A DNA stretch of 64,000 bases from Breviolum minutum Mf 1.05b.01 (Eukaryota; Sar; Dinophyceae; Suessiales; Symbiodiniaceae), in NCBI GenBank assembly GCA_000507305.1, contig DF240039.1:78424-142423 (forward strand), read 5' to 3'. Positions 11,411 through 24,196 of this stretch are shown here, piece after piece. The notes below the pieces were generated by a model, which ran no database searches, was not told where the DNA came from, and was given only the letters and a program-made list of their open reading frames with translations. The translations under genes and the position numbers were made by a program. The number at the start of each line of letters is the position of its first letter. Within the stretch, counting starts at the first letter, position 1.

Positions 11411-14400
11411 ACGACTGCATTTTGCGTTTGAAAGCATGACAGCTTCACGCATCCACGCGCAAACCCCAGAGCCGTTCGGAGCCTCGGACATGGGAATCGG
11501 AAACGGGACATGTGTTTCAAAAAAGGGAGATGTGCTTTTGCCAACTTGAGATAAAAAAAACCTGTTGGTTAAGCGACACGTTGAGTTTGATACCAAAGGA
11601 TGATTGAGGATGAAGTGAACCTGCAACATCAACAGAGAAACTACGAAAACATTGCGACGGAGCTGAAAACTTCATCACTGCCTGCGCTGATATCCAGAAA
11701 GCGCTTCACGTTTCCAGACACACTGAAATTCACCCAAAAGACCTTAAAGTCCAGGAAAAGGAAGATGGTCCCCTTTGCCCGGTATCGTCTGCTTTGAACC
11801 AACCGGATGGTTATCTTGGATAACACAAGAGGTCTGTCTGATTGATGTAGAATCAGAATGAATCTTGAACAAACATGCCAAGCTTCAGGCTGGAGCATCA
11901 CAGGTTACAATGCGGTGAGCTCCCCAATAATCCTCGAGGTCGGGTACCTGCAACCAATCCCGGTGGCCCAGGGTGCTGGGGATGTTGTGAGCGTGCTGAC
12001 CTCCAAGGGATCACTAGGGCTTCCAAATTGATGGCCACAGCTGACACCATTGACCATAGGCCTGGAAATTCAATCAAAGGAACCCAAACATCCCTGAAAT
12101 AGCATCAATTGGAACATGGAAATCATGGTTGGTGTACACATTTAGTCGAGTAATTGGTGTAACATTGGTACATATTATGTTTCTTGAATCATGCAGGGTC
12201 CATCTTGTGGACCAGAAACGCACTCATTCTCCAGACTCCACGAATACGAATATTATGAAGTCCTCCCACTGGTTTCAAGATCCTTCAACAAACTGTCCGA
12301 ATGGTCTCGATGTCACCTTCCTTTTTCCAATCGATTGCAGGGAAGATGCAATGTTGCAATTTTCAGAGCTGCTTCCACTTCCAGAAGTGTTTCTACCAGC
12401 GACTGAAATCCCCAATCTTTGACTGCACTTTGCAGTAAAGGGATTCAGTTGTTGGCTTTGTCTGTTTGGTTGTCTAAGACCTCTGATTTATCTCCTGAAG
12501 TGATGATCGCACTTAGCAATGCTAAAATCTGGTTCTCATACCGGATCTCGCCGGTAACATGATTGCCAACTGGTCCTGAAGTGACCAAAGTCCAATGAAG
12601 CTTCTTGAAGAATTTGCTGTATCTTTTGGATTATGTTTGTCTGTTCGTTGGCTGTATGCCTTGTTTATGTTTGGGAAATTTCATGACATCTACAAAGAGC
12701 TCTGAGGCACAAACCTGTCTGCTTGAAAGGACAGAAGCATTCAAAGTCCAGCTCCTGAAATCCAGTCAACAAAGAAATCATGCCAATGCGATTTCTCCGT
12801 TGATTCAAAGATTCAAATTGTGACACTGTTGGTGCCCAAGTCACCTGTCCAATGGGCAATAAGGCATTCAACTCAAGCTCCAATTTCCATGTGATGGACG
12901 TCTTTTCCTCGAGCAAAACAGCCCATGCAAAATACAAAGATTGGCACAGTTCAGATTGGACTGTCCCCTTGCCCTCCTGCTTGGGCCCAGAGAAATATTA
13001 ATGTGTCATATAAGCATTGCACATACAATATATTTCTCATGTATGTGCGTATACAATACACATATGCGTATGTTAATTATATGATTTGTGGCGTTTGACA
13101 CTTCTGTTTTCCTTGTTTACAAGATCTGCCAAAAAACAGTGTTGCACCATGTCTGTTCGTTTCCGTCTTTGAGAGTTTGAATTGTAGATCCCAGAATCTC
13201 GCCCATCACACCGTGGCAAATGCGCCAAGTGGTCATCCAGTGCTGCAAGGGCCATGCCACAATGAGCAACCTGATCCAGATTAAGACATGAAACAAAACT
13301 TTCAGAGAATGTTGTCTAAAAAGCAGGAAACAAGTTGCAAGCGATCGATGCGACCAAACAAACACATCGAAAGGTTCAAAATCTTCAAAAGGTCGAAGTA
13401 CCATGGATATACTTCCATCCAGAACGTTCTGCCTTGGCCAAGCATGTTAAACATAAGAGTACAGTGCAGCTGTTCAGAAAAAGTCCACTCTTCACAACTT
13501 TCAACCGGTAGAAACATCGACATGTTGGAAAACATAGTGAAAAAACACATGTAAAACATCAACATATCTTAGCAACGCCTTCCTGGATATTTGACCGAAA
13601 CTCCAGAATTTCAGGACAAAGTACCCATCTTTCAGGAAAAGTGCATCCGTTGCTTGTGGACCCAACTTTAGGATTCCATCCTCGGAAGATCGAACATCTT
13701 GGAACGACTTGAAAATGTCACTGAGAATGACATATGAACTCACAGGATTTCATATATGAACTCACAGGATTTCATATATGAACTCATACGATTTCATGAA
13801 TTCATGAGAATTTGGTGATGAAACAGGGCCAAGCTGCAAAAAGGATTCCATTGACTGCCTTGGTTCTTGAAGTTGCTTGGAAGAGAATCTTGAAGACTTG
13901 CAAAAGCATTGGAAGAGAAATGAAGAGACATGGAAGGGCATTCCATTTGGCCAAAATATCCTGATTGAATCTTTTTGCATTTCACCGAAGCTAATACGTG
14001 TGATCATTCTAAATGTCCGAGCAACCTTCTCGAAGTACCTAAGCGCTTCAAGTGTTCACAGCAGGTCAACACAAATCAACAGCAACTATTTGAGACTTCA
14101 AATCTGTGCTGGTTCTGACGACACAGCATCTTTCCCTTCAATGGCCCTAGCATCCTTCCGGTCCCTTCATCAGCCTAAGATCTACGGTTTGGTATCCATG
14201 ATCTCGGTGATTCTCGATTGCCAAGTTGCTTTTCGAAGCTGATGGCAGCAGGCGTCAAACCTTACAAAAACATTGATTGTTGTTGGAGAGGTTTCCTATC
14301 ACACTGTTCTATTCCCATCAGATTCGGAAAGTGTTTTGCTTTTATGTTATGGACTGTATGCTTTTCTCATTTATCATATGAGGGAAGATTCTAGTAAATA

Positions 14401-14746
14401 TAAACAAGTCTCTAAGTGGAGCAAAACAAGTTATAGAGTTAGCCAACTCAGGGAGGCCTGGCCTCCAGGGAAACACAAATCATTCCGCATCTCTCCGCCA
14501 CGCACCGGGCGGTTGGCACGCACATGCCTGGGCTTTAAACTTTCTCAATTCTTCAGATACAAGATGTCGAATTAAAAATTGTGTTTTTTGAATCAACATT
14601 TTTTTGTGGTTGGAAATGCTGTCGCAAAGGTGCTTCAAACGTCCTCGTTGCCGTTCCTGTTCCTCGCGGCCCAGCTCCTCCACTGCAGCACAACTCTTCG
14701 GAAAGCGCATACAAGGCAACTTGAAGGCGGCCGTCATGTACCTCAT
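11411..14746 (-). CDS. series of candidate exons, unidentified gene(s)
   Basis: Minus-strand blocks with coding character follow one another. 14585-14746 includes CAAVEELGREEQERQRGR. 13595-13720 includes DIFKSFQDVRSSEDGILKLG and KDGYFVLKFW. 13385-13510 includes VESCEEWTFSEQLHCTLMFN. 13110-13260 includes MALAALDDHLAHLPRCDGRD. 12800-12930 includes KTSITWKLELELNALLP. 11930-12050 includes VSCGHQFGSPSDPLEVSTL and ATGIGCRYPTSRIIGEL. 11411-11545 includes FPIPMSEAPNGSGVCAWM. The Cys-containing segments look extracellular. I could not join them confidently or name a family. Confidence 0.35.
13732..13797. repeat. 22-bp tandem repeat, three copies
   Basis: The unit ATATGAACTCACAGGATTTC plus AT occurs at 13732, 13754 and 13776. 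The first two copies are identical and the third carries substitutions. It lies between two candidate exons, so it is probably intronic. Confidence 0.9.
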
Positions 14747-14867
14747 TCAGCTTGCACACAAATGACCTTTAGTGAAATCCTTTATTAAAAACTAAAACAT
14801 CTGAACAAACTATTTGTGTGTGTCGGTGTGTGCAAAACACTGTGCAAATCGTGGTTGTGTGTCAATG

Positions 14868-14920
<53 letters not shown>
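14868..14920. repeat. (ATC)n microsatellite
   Basis: About 53 bases of nearly perfect ATC/GAT trinucleotide repeat. On the minus strand it would encode poly-Met or poly-Asp. The flanking frame (NLAEPSEAMIGVEEDGEVNS) looks coding, so the repeat may border or sit inside an exon. Confidence 0.95.
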
Positions 14921-15169
14921 TTTCATGCTATTCACTTCTCCGTCTTCTTCCACTCCAATCATTGCCTCAGAAGGCTCTGCCAAGTTGCTCTTCTTGATTA
15001 TAGGGTTGGAGCTTTGCTGGCAGTGGTAGGCGTGACTGGGCCAGTTCAGGTGGAACCCAATCCACACCTGTTACTGGATAAAATGAAGATTTTCAGCAAT
15101 TCGAGGCAAATTATACATCGAAAAACACAGTGCCCAACTTAGTAACTAATAAACTAACTTTGCACAACC

Positions 15170-17215
15170 AAACAGCTGCTTGACACTTCGAGCCTGGTGG
15201 CGCCAGAGTACACTTTGGGGGCAAATTGGCCTCGTTGACAAAAAAACACAGTGTCAAGGAATGCCATGTCGCCGATTTGTGCAGGAGAGCTGCCGGGCAT
15301 CGCATAGGTTTGTTGGGAAACGAAACCAATTGCACCTGCAGAATGGGTCTTTTTGGATTGATTTTTTCATTTTTCTTGGGGAAATCAGAATTCTTTTCAA
15401 AGTACTTCATTAATTGTTTTTGGCCCGGCCTCCGCAAAAGAGATGAGGTTCTTGTCTTGTTTCCTTAAACCCCACAACAAGGACATGGCAAAAAAATCAG
15501 GTAGTTCATGGCACCATGCCTCCAGATGAACCAAACGATTAAAGATGTGAAACGGCATGAAATCATGAATCATGTAGTTGTTTTTTCTGCCGACACTCAT
15601 GGCTGAATAACCACGACTTGGCCTCCGATTTGACTCTGAGGTCCACATGTAAACGATGCGCTTCGGCTGAAAGCACAAGATTTAGAATCAGAACAAGGAA
15701 AGACGAGACCAATCTTCGAGAAACCGCAGACTTTTCGGAGAGCTGGAGTTTTTGTAAACATGGGTAAAACCAGATCTGGCAAACTAGCCTGCCTTCAGAA
15801 CGAAACCGAAATAGCTGGAAGTGATTTTGGTGACTGATGACTACCGGGCAACTCTATAGACCTGCTCGATCTTGTGTTACGAGAAATGGTCTCTAGCCGG
15901 AGACGTTGCGATGTGGCAAGTGATGCTCCACCATGTCATGTCCCTGTGATTTGGGAAGGATACACTCGCTTGGAATGTCACATGTCCTTCGCTGCCCCTG
16001 TGTTGCTGTTTGGATTGTATAGAGTACGAAGCATTGTTAGTTTCCAGAAGCACATTCTCGGAAAACACAAGCAAATCAAACAAGCTTCAAATTGACTTTG
16101 GCAGTGAGGAGTCCAGCGCCATATCGAAGATCCTCTTCAAAACCTCAGCTTGGATTGACATCATGAAGCTGGACAGCTATAGGCATCCACATGCATGCAG
16201 CACGCAACAGCCGGCATTTCTACAAATGACAAGGCACCCATAGTCACAGAGATCTCCAATGACTGGAAGCACGGACAAGGTTTGCTGAACCTCACAAAAT
16301 AGGCATGAACGATGTGTGGCTACTAGAGATACAATTGTTTTAAAATGGCTACTTGTGGGTTTATAACCACGTTTGCAATTTCTGCGACATGAGCGTTTGG
16401 AGATTTACACCAATCGAATCTGGAGGAGAAACTGGCAGCTAATCTTCTTCAGCATGGCATTCGCATTCCACGAAATTCTTGCCAAATAAACCTTGCTTCA
16501 GGAACCAAAAGGCAGAAAGTGTAAAGGCACAACGGAAATCGAGCAAGTCATCAGCAATGTGTAGAGATAGGAAAATGTACACTACACCAATGTTACATCC
16601 ATCATTGTTCTACTATCACTGCAATCGCATCCACTATTGATATGGTTAATCTATCAAAATAACTATGGCTCAAAATTCAATTCACAACCCCCGATGATTG
16701 GAATTTCCAAGCATTGTCCCGAATCTGGCAAGGCTCCGCAGCATCTGCAAGAACCATGGCTTCTGCTCCTCCATGAACACCAGGTGCAAATTCACCTCAG
16801 ATCGTGTCCACGTGCTTCAACTAAGCAAAAGCTTGCCAATGATCTAAAGGGCGTTCTCATGTGCACCGAACTTTCATGGTTTGCCTTGAAATACAAGAGT
16901 AAAACACCGAACTTTAATGTTCTTCAAATCATTCCATTATTCAATTCAGTTGCCATCTTCTTCAGCTTCTCCTCGACTCATTGATTGTGTAGCTTGAGCT
17001 CCAAATCTAACGATGCCTCGTAAGGACTTGAGCTGTTTATCCTTCGTTTCCTTCTCTTCAAGGAAGTACAGCACTGAAACCGTATCTGGCATCAGCCCTG
17101 CCACTGGGTCCTCACAAGATCTAAGATCTTGAAGAAGGATCATTGGATCTGGCAAGAATAAGGATCTTAAAGAAAGAAATCTCTGGATAACATGTTGCGA
17201 TTCATATCCAGGCAC
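15170..17215 (-). CDS. series of candidate exons, unidentified gene
   Basis: Strong minus-strand blocks. 16946-17215 includes LPDPMILLQDLRSCEDPVAG and VSVLYFLEEKETKDKQ. About 16690-16800 includes GVHGGAEAMVLADAAEPC. About 16085-16165 includes FMMSIQAEVLKRIFDMAL. 15877-16060 includes YSIQSKQQHRGSEGHVTFQ. 15690-15780 includes LVLPMFTKTPALRKVCGF. 15397-15678 includes KRIVYMWTSESNRRPSRGYS and FMPFHIFNRLVHLEAWCH. 15170-15340 includes KPMRCPAALLHKSATWHS. The long uninterrupted block at 15397-15678 is the best-supported single exon. Aromatic residues and cysteines suggest a globular, perhaps extracellular protein. No family was recognised. Confidence 0.4.
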
Positions 17216-17350
17216 TTTGCCCCTGAAACCAGCACTGCGGCTTTAGAAAGTATGCTGCTTGCCATGTGGTATTCATGGAAAGTCTCAAAGTGAGATTCTT
17301 GCGAATGTCAAAAAGATTCGATTTTGATACTTCCTTCATTCTAGTCTCTT

Positions 17351-17557
17351 TCACCAACAAATTGTCATCTGGTACAGTAAATCATCGTTTTCAAACAAGA
17401 TTGACAAGATTGTATGGGACATGTTCATTTCCCACACCAGAATGAATGCTTCACTGGGGCCGCATGTTTCACCAGGTGACCATACTCGGAAGATATTCCG
17501 TACTCCCATCAGAGGCCAAACGAGGAAAACACTTCCGCAGAGGAGTAAGACTTTCAT
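17351..17557 (-). CDS. candidate first exon with signal-peptide-like start
   Basis: An ATG at 17557-17555 opens a frame beginning MKVLLLCGSVFLVWPLMG, a short basic n-region followed by a hydrophobic core, as in a secretion signal. The frame stays open to 17351 with SEAFILVWEMNMSHTILS. The candidate exons downstream (15.2-17.2 kb) could then encode the mature secreted protein. Coding-like frames upstream at 18.1-18.4 kb mean this ATG could instead be internal. Confidence 0.3.
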   Translation of the reverse strand: MKVLLLCGSVFLVWPLMGVRNIFRVWSPGETCGPSEAFILVWEMNMSHTILSILFENDDLLYQMTICW

Positions 17558-18092
17558 CCGCAAGCAACGTCTGCAACAAAACCTCAAACGTGGTGGTATA
17601 GCTTTCAAACGAGGACAAAAACCCAAGGAGGTGCGAAAACCTACCAAATCCGAGAACAAACAGTTAAGTGCGGAATTGAACCAGGAAAACAGCAATTGGA
17701 AGCTGTCTGAGATGATGTAAATTGTTTGAAGGCTTAGGTAGTGTTGATTGAATCAAAGTCTAAGTGGAGGGCACAAAATTGAATCCGGTCTTAGAGTTGG
17801 AACCACTGCTGGTGGAGACATTGAAAGTTGCAAGCCAAGCTTCATCTCTCGGTGAAAAGCCAGAAAAGGAAGAGGGATCAAGTGGTTTCCTGACACAAAT
17901 AGTAAATACTAGCAACTAGAATAGTGAATTCAAATCAGCATACACTTCGACACTCTTGGACTCTCCTATCAACAGCATTCAGCCAAGTATCTTCAGCAAT
18001 GCTCGTTTCAGCCATTGGCCATCAGTCTCTCTGGCTAAGCGATCCAAACAGCCCACACGGGGCTCGTAAATTTGCTCCTGGACACCAAGCTT

Positions 18093-19620
18093 CTATTGGT
18101 TGCCGTGTGTGGTTGCCTCTGTTTCTGTCATATCTTTGCCCTTTGAAAGAGATCCATCAATCATAACTTTCATAGATACACTTTTCAGTCTTGGAATCTT
18201 CAGAGGGAAAGAAACCAACTGAAAAAATCCAACCACTTTGAGGAGAGAAAGAGAGAAACAGCAGACACCAAGAAAATGAATCATTCCAGCTTCAACCCAA
18301 GGGGCGGTGATTTGCTTGCAAGGTAGTTCCGGAAAAGAAAGCACCTCAACCACATGCATCCGGTGATATGTTGGAACTATATTTTGACATCAATATGACA
18401 ATATGACAAGACAATACAACTATGACAATACAACAACATGTTGTCTGCCAAAAGACTGACAAACATGTAACATATCGACCAGTGTCACAGCCCATTTCAA
18501 GTGGCCTTCTGCAATGGTACTGGCAGCATTGCCAATCGTCTGATCAGCATTTGGACTTCATGTTCCAAGACCGGTTTCCTAAGTCAAGGCAAGGTGCCCT
18601 GCCAGAAACATAAGATGATTTGTGTAAGGGTAAAAACATCTTAAAACTACGAGAAGTTTGGATGAATCTGGAAAACTTGATGAATCTGGAACTATTCACG
18701 ATTTGTTCCAAGTCTATTCCTGAATATTTGTGATTCTTTTCGATTCCCATCCCCAGAGAGGTGCGCAACCCATTTTCAAATCTGAATGCTGGCCCATCAA
18801 CTTTGAGACAGACGCCAGCATCTCTGTTTTCTTCACCTAGACATCAAAAAATCAAAAAAAACAGTGGTTTTCAACTAAAAGATCAAAAAACACACAAAAA
18901 CTCAAATGCTAAGGGAACAAAAATGGGTGGCAATTCATTGGAACATCTGCACACTGGTCAGGCCTTGATGCTCACCCAGCCTGCTGCTGGGCCATTGCCT
19001 CGTAAGAGCTGATAGCCTGGCAATATTTGATCTTCAGAATCCGCTGGATTGAAAAAGGGAGAAAAACCTGTCAGGCAAATCATGTGAGAAACTAGACTTA
19101 GACCTTGAGGTGCTTTTAATGAGATTTTCATAGGTCCAAATTCAAACATACTGCTTTCATATCATTTCATACTTCTTTCGCTTACTTATCATCTCAGAAG
19201 CAACGCGAAAAACGACGTCGGCGCCACAGATGCGTTCGCCCCTCTCAGCGAGCTCACGGACCAGAGAGCCCGTTTGCAATCGCTGGCGTAGCCTGAGATT
19301 TACAGCTTTACAGGCTTTACATGTCAAGATGGTAAAGAAAGTTCTCCACATGTTCACATCTGACCTTGAAGATGTGAGAAAAAACTTTTCAGTATATGAA
19401 TTTTGATGTTACGTACTATATGATGTATATATAGATTGTTTCTTTTAAGCAAGGTGCTCAGGAGACTTCAAACTGCATCCTTCACGCACCATGATACCAC
19501 CATCCTTGCCACCACCAACCTCAGTTTCTGCGTGGATCATGGACGTGAAGAAACGGAGACTGATTTCCAAGGCTGTACCAAGGTACCACTTCCCAAACAA
19601 GTACCTGGATTGTGCAAGAA
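18093..19620 (-). CDS. candidate exons, unidentified
   Basis: Minus-strand blocks. 19440-19620 includes YLFGKWYLGTALEISLRFF and HAETEVGGGKDGGIMVREG. 19190-19330 includes KAVNLRLRQRLQTGSLVREL and CGADVVFRVASE. 18950-19060 includes NPADSEDQILPGYQLLRG. 18765-18838 includes DAGVCLKVDGPAFRFENG. 18260-18359 includes FPELPCKQITAPWVEAGM. 18093-18190 includes VMIDGSLSKGKDMTETEA. Frames and splice-like borders suggest one interrupted gene. No domain was identified. Confidence 0.35.
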
Positions 19621-19727
19621 ATCATGAGAAATCATGAGAAATTTGCAATCAAATAAATCATCACAAACCAAACAAAATGCGTTGAAATGACTAAAGCATT
19701 AAACATGAACAATGTAACACACTACAA

Positions 19728-20687
19728 TGCTACAATGCTTGAGCTTTCAAGGCCAGGAGACGCTTTGACAGAGCTTCTTGTACTGAGCCTCCACCTATTC
19801 AGGAATGTTGCGCATTCTGGAGCTAAAATGGTTCTATGAGGTCTATGTAAGAAGCAAATCTGCCACTTCCCTTTAAAAAAGACTCCATGGCCTCTGCCCT
19901 CCTGGCATCCTGCTGTAAGACCTGATTTGCCATGGCAAGATTCATCATTTAGTGCCTCCAATCACACTCAAATCAATCCAAGTGGCTACATCCTTGGTGG
20001 TGTCTTGTACTGGACCTTTTTCGCGTGCAAGTCTACAAACAAAACAACAACGAAAACACCTGAAAGCGCATTTCATCGCAATGGAAGACGCTTGTTGGAA
20101 GAAAAACAATTGAAACATATTGAAACAACGGAGAAAAAACCCATGGATGAACAATCTGAGAAAAATGTGGCAAAAGTTTGACTTAGTTCCATAAAGTTTG
20201 CTTGCCACGCCTTGCTGTGAATCAATGGCCATGGCCACCGTGACAGCGTTCCATCGCTACATACAACTAGTCTATCCGTAAACAGCAACTCATCGTATCA
20301 TCGGGATCGCAAACTGACGAATGTGCTTGAAGGTGATGCCCTTCATTTGTTACTCATTTGGGGGGAAACAAACAATAGCCGATGCTGGCTGTCAAATTGA
20401 CCAAAGACTTTGAATGTTTGGAAGCTCCTTACTGGGAGGTTGGTAAATACCCAGCTTCTCATTCTCATGGCTTGTAAAATGTCTTGAAGATTGAAAATGT
20501 CTCTACCATTCCTTTCTCTGCACTGAGTGAACACTGCAGCAAGATCATGCCAATTCAGCAGGCCTTTCAAAATTCATTTGAAGTGCCACATTGCGAGTCC
20601 TGTCCCTGAAAATTGACGAGTCTTCGCAGTCTCCTGCCTGTGCCCAGCAGCTTGAATCAGGAGTGCGAAAAAGCAAACTCCTCTCAT
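19728..20687 (-). CDS. candidate small secreted-protein gene, unidentified
   Basis: An ATG at 20687-20685 begins MRGVCFFALLIQAAGH, a signal-peptide-like start, followed by a possible GC donor (CACAG|GCAGG). Downstream on the same strand are coding-like blocks at 20395-20575 (VFTQCRERNGRDIFNLQDIL), 20180-20285 (VVCSDGTLSRWPWPLIHSK) and about 19865-19935 (VLQQDARRAEAMESFLKG). A short C-terminal frame (EALSKRLLALKAQAL) ends in a stop near 19730. A spliced-leader-like ten-mer lies about 190 bases upstream of the ATG. A competing frame over the first block (LLFRTPDSSCWAQAGDCED) makes the start uncertain. Confidence 0.3.
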
Positions 20688-20866
20688 TGCATCCGAACTA
20701 CATTTTGGCAAGCGCTTGCCAAAGACTTAAAAGTTCAAGAAATATCAGTCAAATAGGTGTGCGACCAACAAAAACAGCCAGTTGATTCCTGTCATCCATC
20801 TGTTCCAAGTGATTTGATGGAAACTTGACATGACATGGTGCGACTACGGCGATGTCTTAGACATCA

Positions 20867-20876
20867 CTTGAGCCAA
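20867..20876 (-). promoter_or_regulatory. spliced-leader-like 3' end / possible trans-splice acceptor
   Basis: The minus strand reads TTGGCTCAAG, identical to the last ten bases of the published dinoflagellate spliced leader (ending ATTTTGGCTCAAG). It lies upstream of a candidate start codon at 20687. A ten-base match can occur by chance in 64 kb at roughly the one-in-ten level, so this is only suggestive. Confidence 0.25.
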
Positions 20877-21311
20877 TCAGGATTGAGAAACGAAGAAGTC
20901 ATGGTGGCAAGATCTTTGTAAACAGTTTACTTCAAAGCTGAGCCATGCACCATTAGATAAAGCAACTAAGCAACCACCGTTGGATCATCCAGGTGTTGGA
21001 TCGGAGCGACCAAAAGACACCGTCACTTCGACTCACTCCTCTGATTTTTGCGACTCGCTGAGCCCTCACTCAACTTTGCTTCTCGTGCAAGTGTGAACCT
21101 GAGGGCCTAGCCCTCTGCAACACAGCCTGCTCTATGCCCCGAAAGGAATGAATTTGATTGGAAATGCACAAAAGCACTTCCAAGCAGTTCGCAGCATCGT
21201 AGCCATGAACATGAGGCTTGCATTGCAAACCCCTACGACACAGAAACAACGCTGCATGCCTACCTTTGGACACATCCAATGTATGCGTCGACATCTGCAT
21301 TTCAGGAGCGC

Positions 21312-21566
21312 TTAGAAGCACTTGCGGTGGACGATGGTAGGCCCAGACTNAATGGGGTACTTCAATGTCAGCACACCTCGCTTGCTCTGGGCTTCATCTC
21401 CAACATAGCTGTCCTTTTGGTCCATGCCAACCATAATTCCGGGCATCTTTGGTCGGCCGACAATGGATGGGAAAACTGCTCGAGGAGCATCATCACCAGC
21501 AAAACCAGCCTTGCACATTCCACTTCCGTTGTCCACCACCAAAGCAGCCACCTCTTCGTCACCCAT
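21312..21566 (-). CDS. actin, copy 1, broken by an assembly gap
   Basis: Exon 1 starts at ATG 21566 ([20 protein letters not shown]) and runs about 72 codons to LKYPI at 21351. A single N at 21350 follows, then the last dozen codons of actin exon 3 (ending TIVHRKCF) to the stop at 21312-21314. In the complete copy the same two points lie about 1.4 kb apart, so the N hides the rest of the gene. The region below (about 21007-21311) matches the 3' flank of the other actin copies. As sequenced this cannot make actin; in the organism it probably is an intact gene whose interior collapsed in assembly. Confidence 0.85.
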   Translation of the reverse strand: MGDEEVAALVVDNGSGMCKAGFAGDDAPRAVFPSIVGRPKMPGIMVGMDQKDSYVGDEAQSKRGVLTLKYPIXSGPTIVHRKCF

Positions 21567-21639
21567 GGCTACAAGTTAAGACTTAAGAAAGTCAATAAAT
21601 TGGATAAATTGGAGTCGCACGGCGATCTGGGCAAAATCA

Positions 21640-21648
21640 CTTGAGCCA
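21640..21648 (-). promoter_or_regulatory. spliced-leader-like motif upstream of actin copy 1
   Basis: The minus strand reads TTGTGGCTCAAG just before the 5' untranslated region, about 75 bases upstream of the actin ATG. Its last nine bases equal the dinoflagellate spliced-leader end. Equivalent positions in the other actin copies read ATTTGTGGCTTAAG (copy 4) or ATTTGTGGCTTACG (copies 2 and 3). This is a candidate trans-splice acceptor or relic leader. Confidence 0.35.
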
Positions 21649-22204
21649 CAAGCAGAAGATCTGACTTTGTATCTACATCCCACAGCACAGAACAACTCAA
21701 TTTGAATCAACGGCCAATCAGGATGCTGCTGCAAAATCATGTTGCAAAGCAGCATTGCCACGCAATATTTTCAATTTTGCCACATCAGCCCGGGTCGGTT
21801 GTGTTGGAAGTGTTGGAAGTTTGCAAAGCCCAAATGCTTTGATGCTCAAAAAACTTTTACAAGTCTCACCAATTCTGCAAGTTGACCTCCAGACTTGTGA
21901 TCATTTAATCAGCATTTTGAAAATTGGGTTTCAGTGTTGCGCAAGTTGCAAGTCGCGCTCACTCCCGTCTCCGATTTCTGGAATTTCCAATTTCCGGCTC
22001 ATTTTTCATTTTTTTCAGCCTCATTTGTCATTCTGAATGCATGACATGAATCGCATCCAGCATCTAAACATATCTAAACTATTGCCTTGGCCAGGCAATC
22101 CTGCAAGCTTCCACTGGAGGCGGATGGATAATGAGAAAGTCAAAAGTACTCTGGGGTTCAATTGAACATGCTTAGGTGGGTGAACTGTTTGCATGTTGTG
22201 GCTT

Positions 22205-24196
22205 CACATGAACCTTCTTAGATTCTTGTCTTTGGAATCGTGATTGCAATGGGTGACACGATTTTCCCCAACCATGGCGGGTAAGAACATTAGCTGATTC
22301 GTTTTTGTTGGACCCACAACCCTACAGCGCGGGCTTTCCAGTCGAACCTCCGGAGGTTGATCGATTGCCGAAGTTTTCGCCTTCAACAAGAAATGGCAGC
22401 AAATCATGGTTGTTTCCACTATTCCATCTCTAGTCTATCCATCCAAAACAGGTGACGGTTTCTGCACTACACTACTGTTTTCGGCAACCAGGAGCATTCC
22501 CCTCAAAGATTCCAATTACAGTGTCTAGTTGCCGGAAAAAAATGTGTATGCCTGAAAATGGGACCGCGCGTCCCATTGTCCCTAAAGCACATCACTGGCA
22601 TCTGGCATCCATCGCCGAGTGCTTTTGTCACGGGCTATGCAGCTGCACATGCCTGAAAGCATTGACTTGATATCAAGTTTCAAGTCTAGCACGATCCAAA
22701 AGCGGTGAATCCAACTCTCCAACCATGGTGAATCCAACGGCCAAGCACATCTGCAGAATCAGGAAGGTTGAATAACGTTGAACATTCCTGAACAGTCCGA
22801 TCCCGCCTTCAAAGAAGATTCCTCTTAGGCGGTAGCACATCCAGTCCCATGTGCTTTCCTGATGGAGAATGTGAATATGGTGAATCACTTCGGTCAGTGC
22901 CTGAGGTGCGCTGGCACCCTTGCATTTGCCAAACAGCAGATCCGTATGTACATGTGCGTGTGTACAACAAATGTCAACATGTCAACGATGAAGATTGAGA
23001 CCATACGTGGGATAATTGTGTGGCTGACGAACTTTAAAAACATTTGTTCAGTACCGTTTCTCGCTATGGCATGTGCTGCAAAGCCAGAGGCGCTTCTTTG
23101 CAGTGCATGAGTCGGCAGCCCGCAGGCCACCTTACCCGACAGTTCTTTGCTGACCCCTGGCATGTACCTCCAACATGTACAGTACAATTCTTGGGGAAGG
23201 GGCCTCAGTCATCATATGCTTGACCGTTGTCATCATGTTGTAATAAATCTCAGTCGATTGAGCCAAACAATTTTGGTAGACAGATTTTCGCCACGTTTCA
23301 AAACGTCAATGTGGCAACAGTTTTAGTGTACAGTTCATTTTGGAAGACCCCCCAAGTCTACGTGTTTTTTGATCCGGCCATGAACGGAAAGACACGCACC
23401 CAGTGGAGTCTGTGTGTAGAATCTCTTGATCCCGATTTTTTTTCGCTTGATCCCTCGTAATATGATTTTGTTTGATCCCGAAATATTCTTTTTTGATCCG
23501 GGAGCCCTGGGAAGACCCTTTCAACATTCTGCATTGCTGTAGAGGCTTCACTCGTAAATGATCATCATGTGATATCATTTGTACCTTTGATGCAGCACAA
23601 TGCCCCATTCCAATTTCGTTTTGGCCCCATCTCTTCAAAGGTAAAGATCCATCAAAGACAGACTTTGCTTTAGTGCGAGGCATTCATCATTCCTTGCGAC
23701 ATCCGCCCAAAATTTCTTTGACATAGGTACCAAGCACGAACGACAAATTATTTTTGTTCTAATGCCCCTCAATGGTATAGGACTACGCTCACCGCATCAG
23801 ACGTACTGGTCGAGCAGGTCTCAAAGGTTTCAGTCTCAGTGCAGACAAAGACCTCCTCCATTTTCAGAGACTTTGGATGAACACAGTTGTAACATCTGAA
23901 AGTTGTGAAAGCATTTAGACAACTCAAACTGGAAACTGCATGACTTTCCGATTTTGAGGCTTGGCCATCGCATTCTCACCCCAGAGGGGCTAGCACAGCA
24001 AGGCACATCTGCCTCGAAATTGTGAAGTTGCGCAGCCTTGCGCGTGCATTTCTCTTGAGGAAATTTGGGCTCGGAGATCTTCTATGATCTGGCGAATTTC
24101 CTCAAAAGTTCCAACCAAGTTGTGCTGCGATGCATGTTGAGCATTCGCATCGATGTAGACATGGTAAAGACAGTCCAACATCGTTTGGAGAGTCAC
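22205..24196 (-). CDS. candidate exons, unidentified gene(s)
   Basis: Minus-strand blocks. 24000-24190 includes VYIDANAQHASQHNLVGTFE and EIRQIIEDLRAQISSREM, a likely amphipathic helix. 23585-23683 includes KSVFDGSLPLKRWGQNEIG and ends at a clean donor (CAAAG|GTACAAATG). 22675-22865 includes GIFFEGGIGLFRNVQRYS. 22205-22415 includes AIDQPPEVRLESPRCRVVG and FLPAMVGENRVTHC. They may come from one gene that ends near the actin copy 1 promoter. No family was recognised. Confidence 0.35.

Noticed and set aside
14868..14920. Poly-Met or poly-Asp coding repeat
   Set aside because: It is a simple trinucleotide microsatellite; coding use is not supported on either side.
21007..21311. Minus-strand frame read as a separate protein next to actin
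   Set aside because: The same sequence recurs as the 3' flank of other actin copies, directly after the actin stop.
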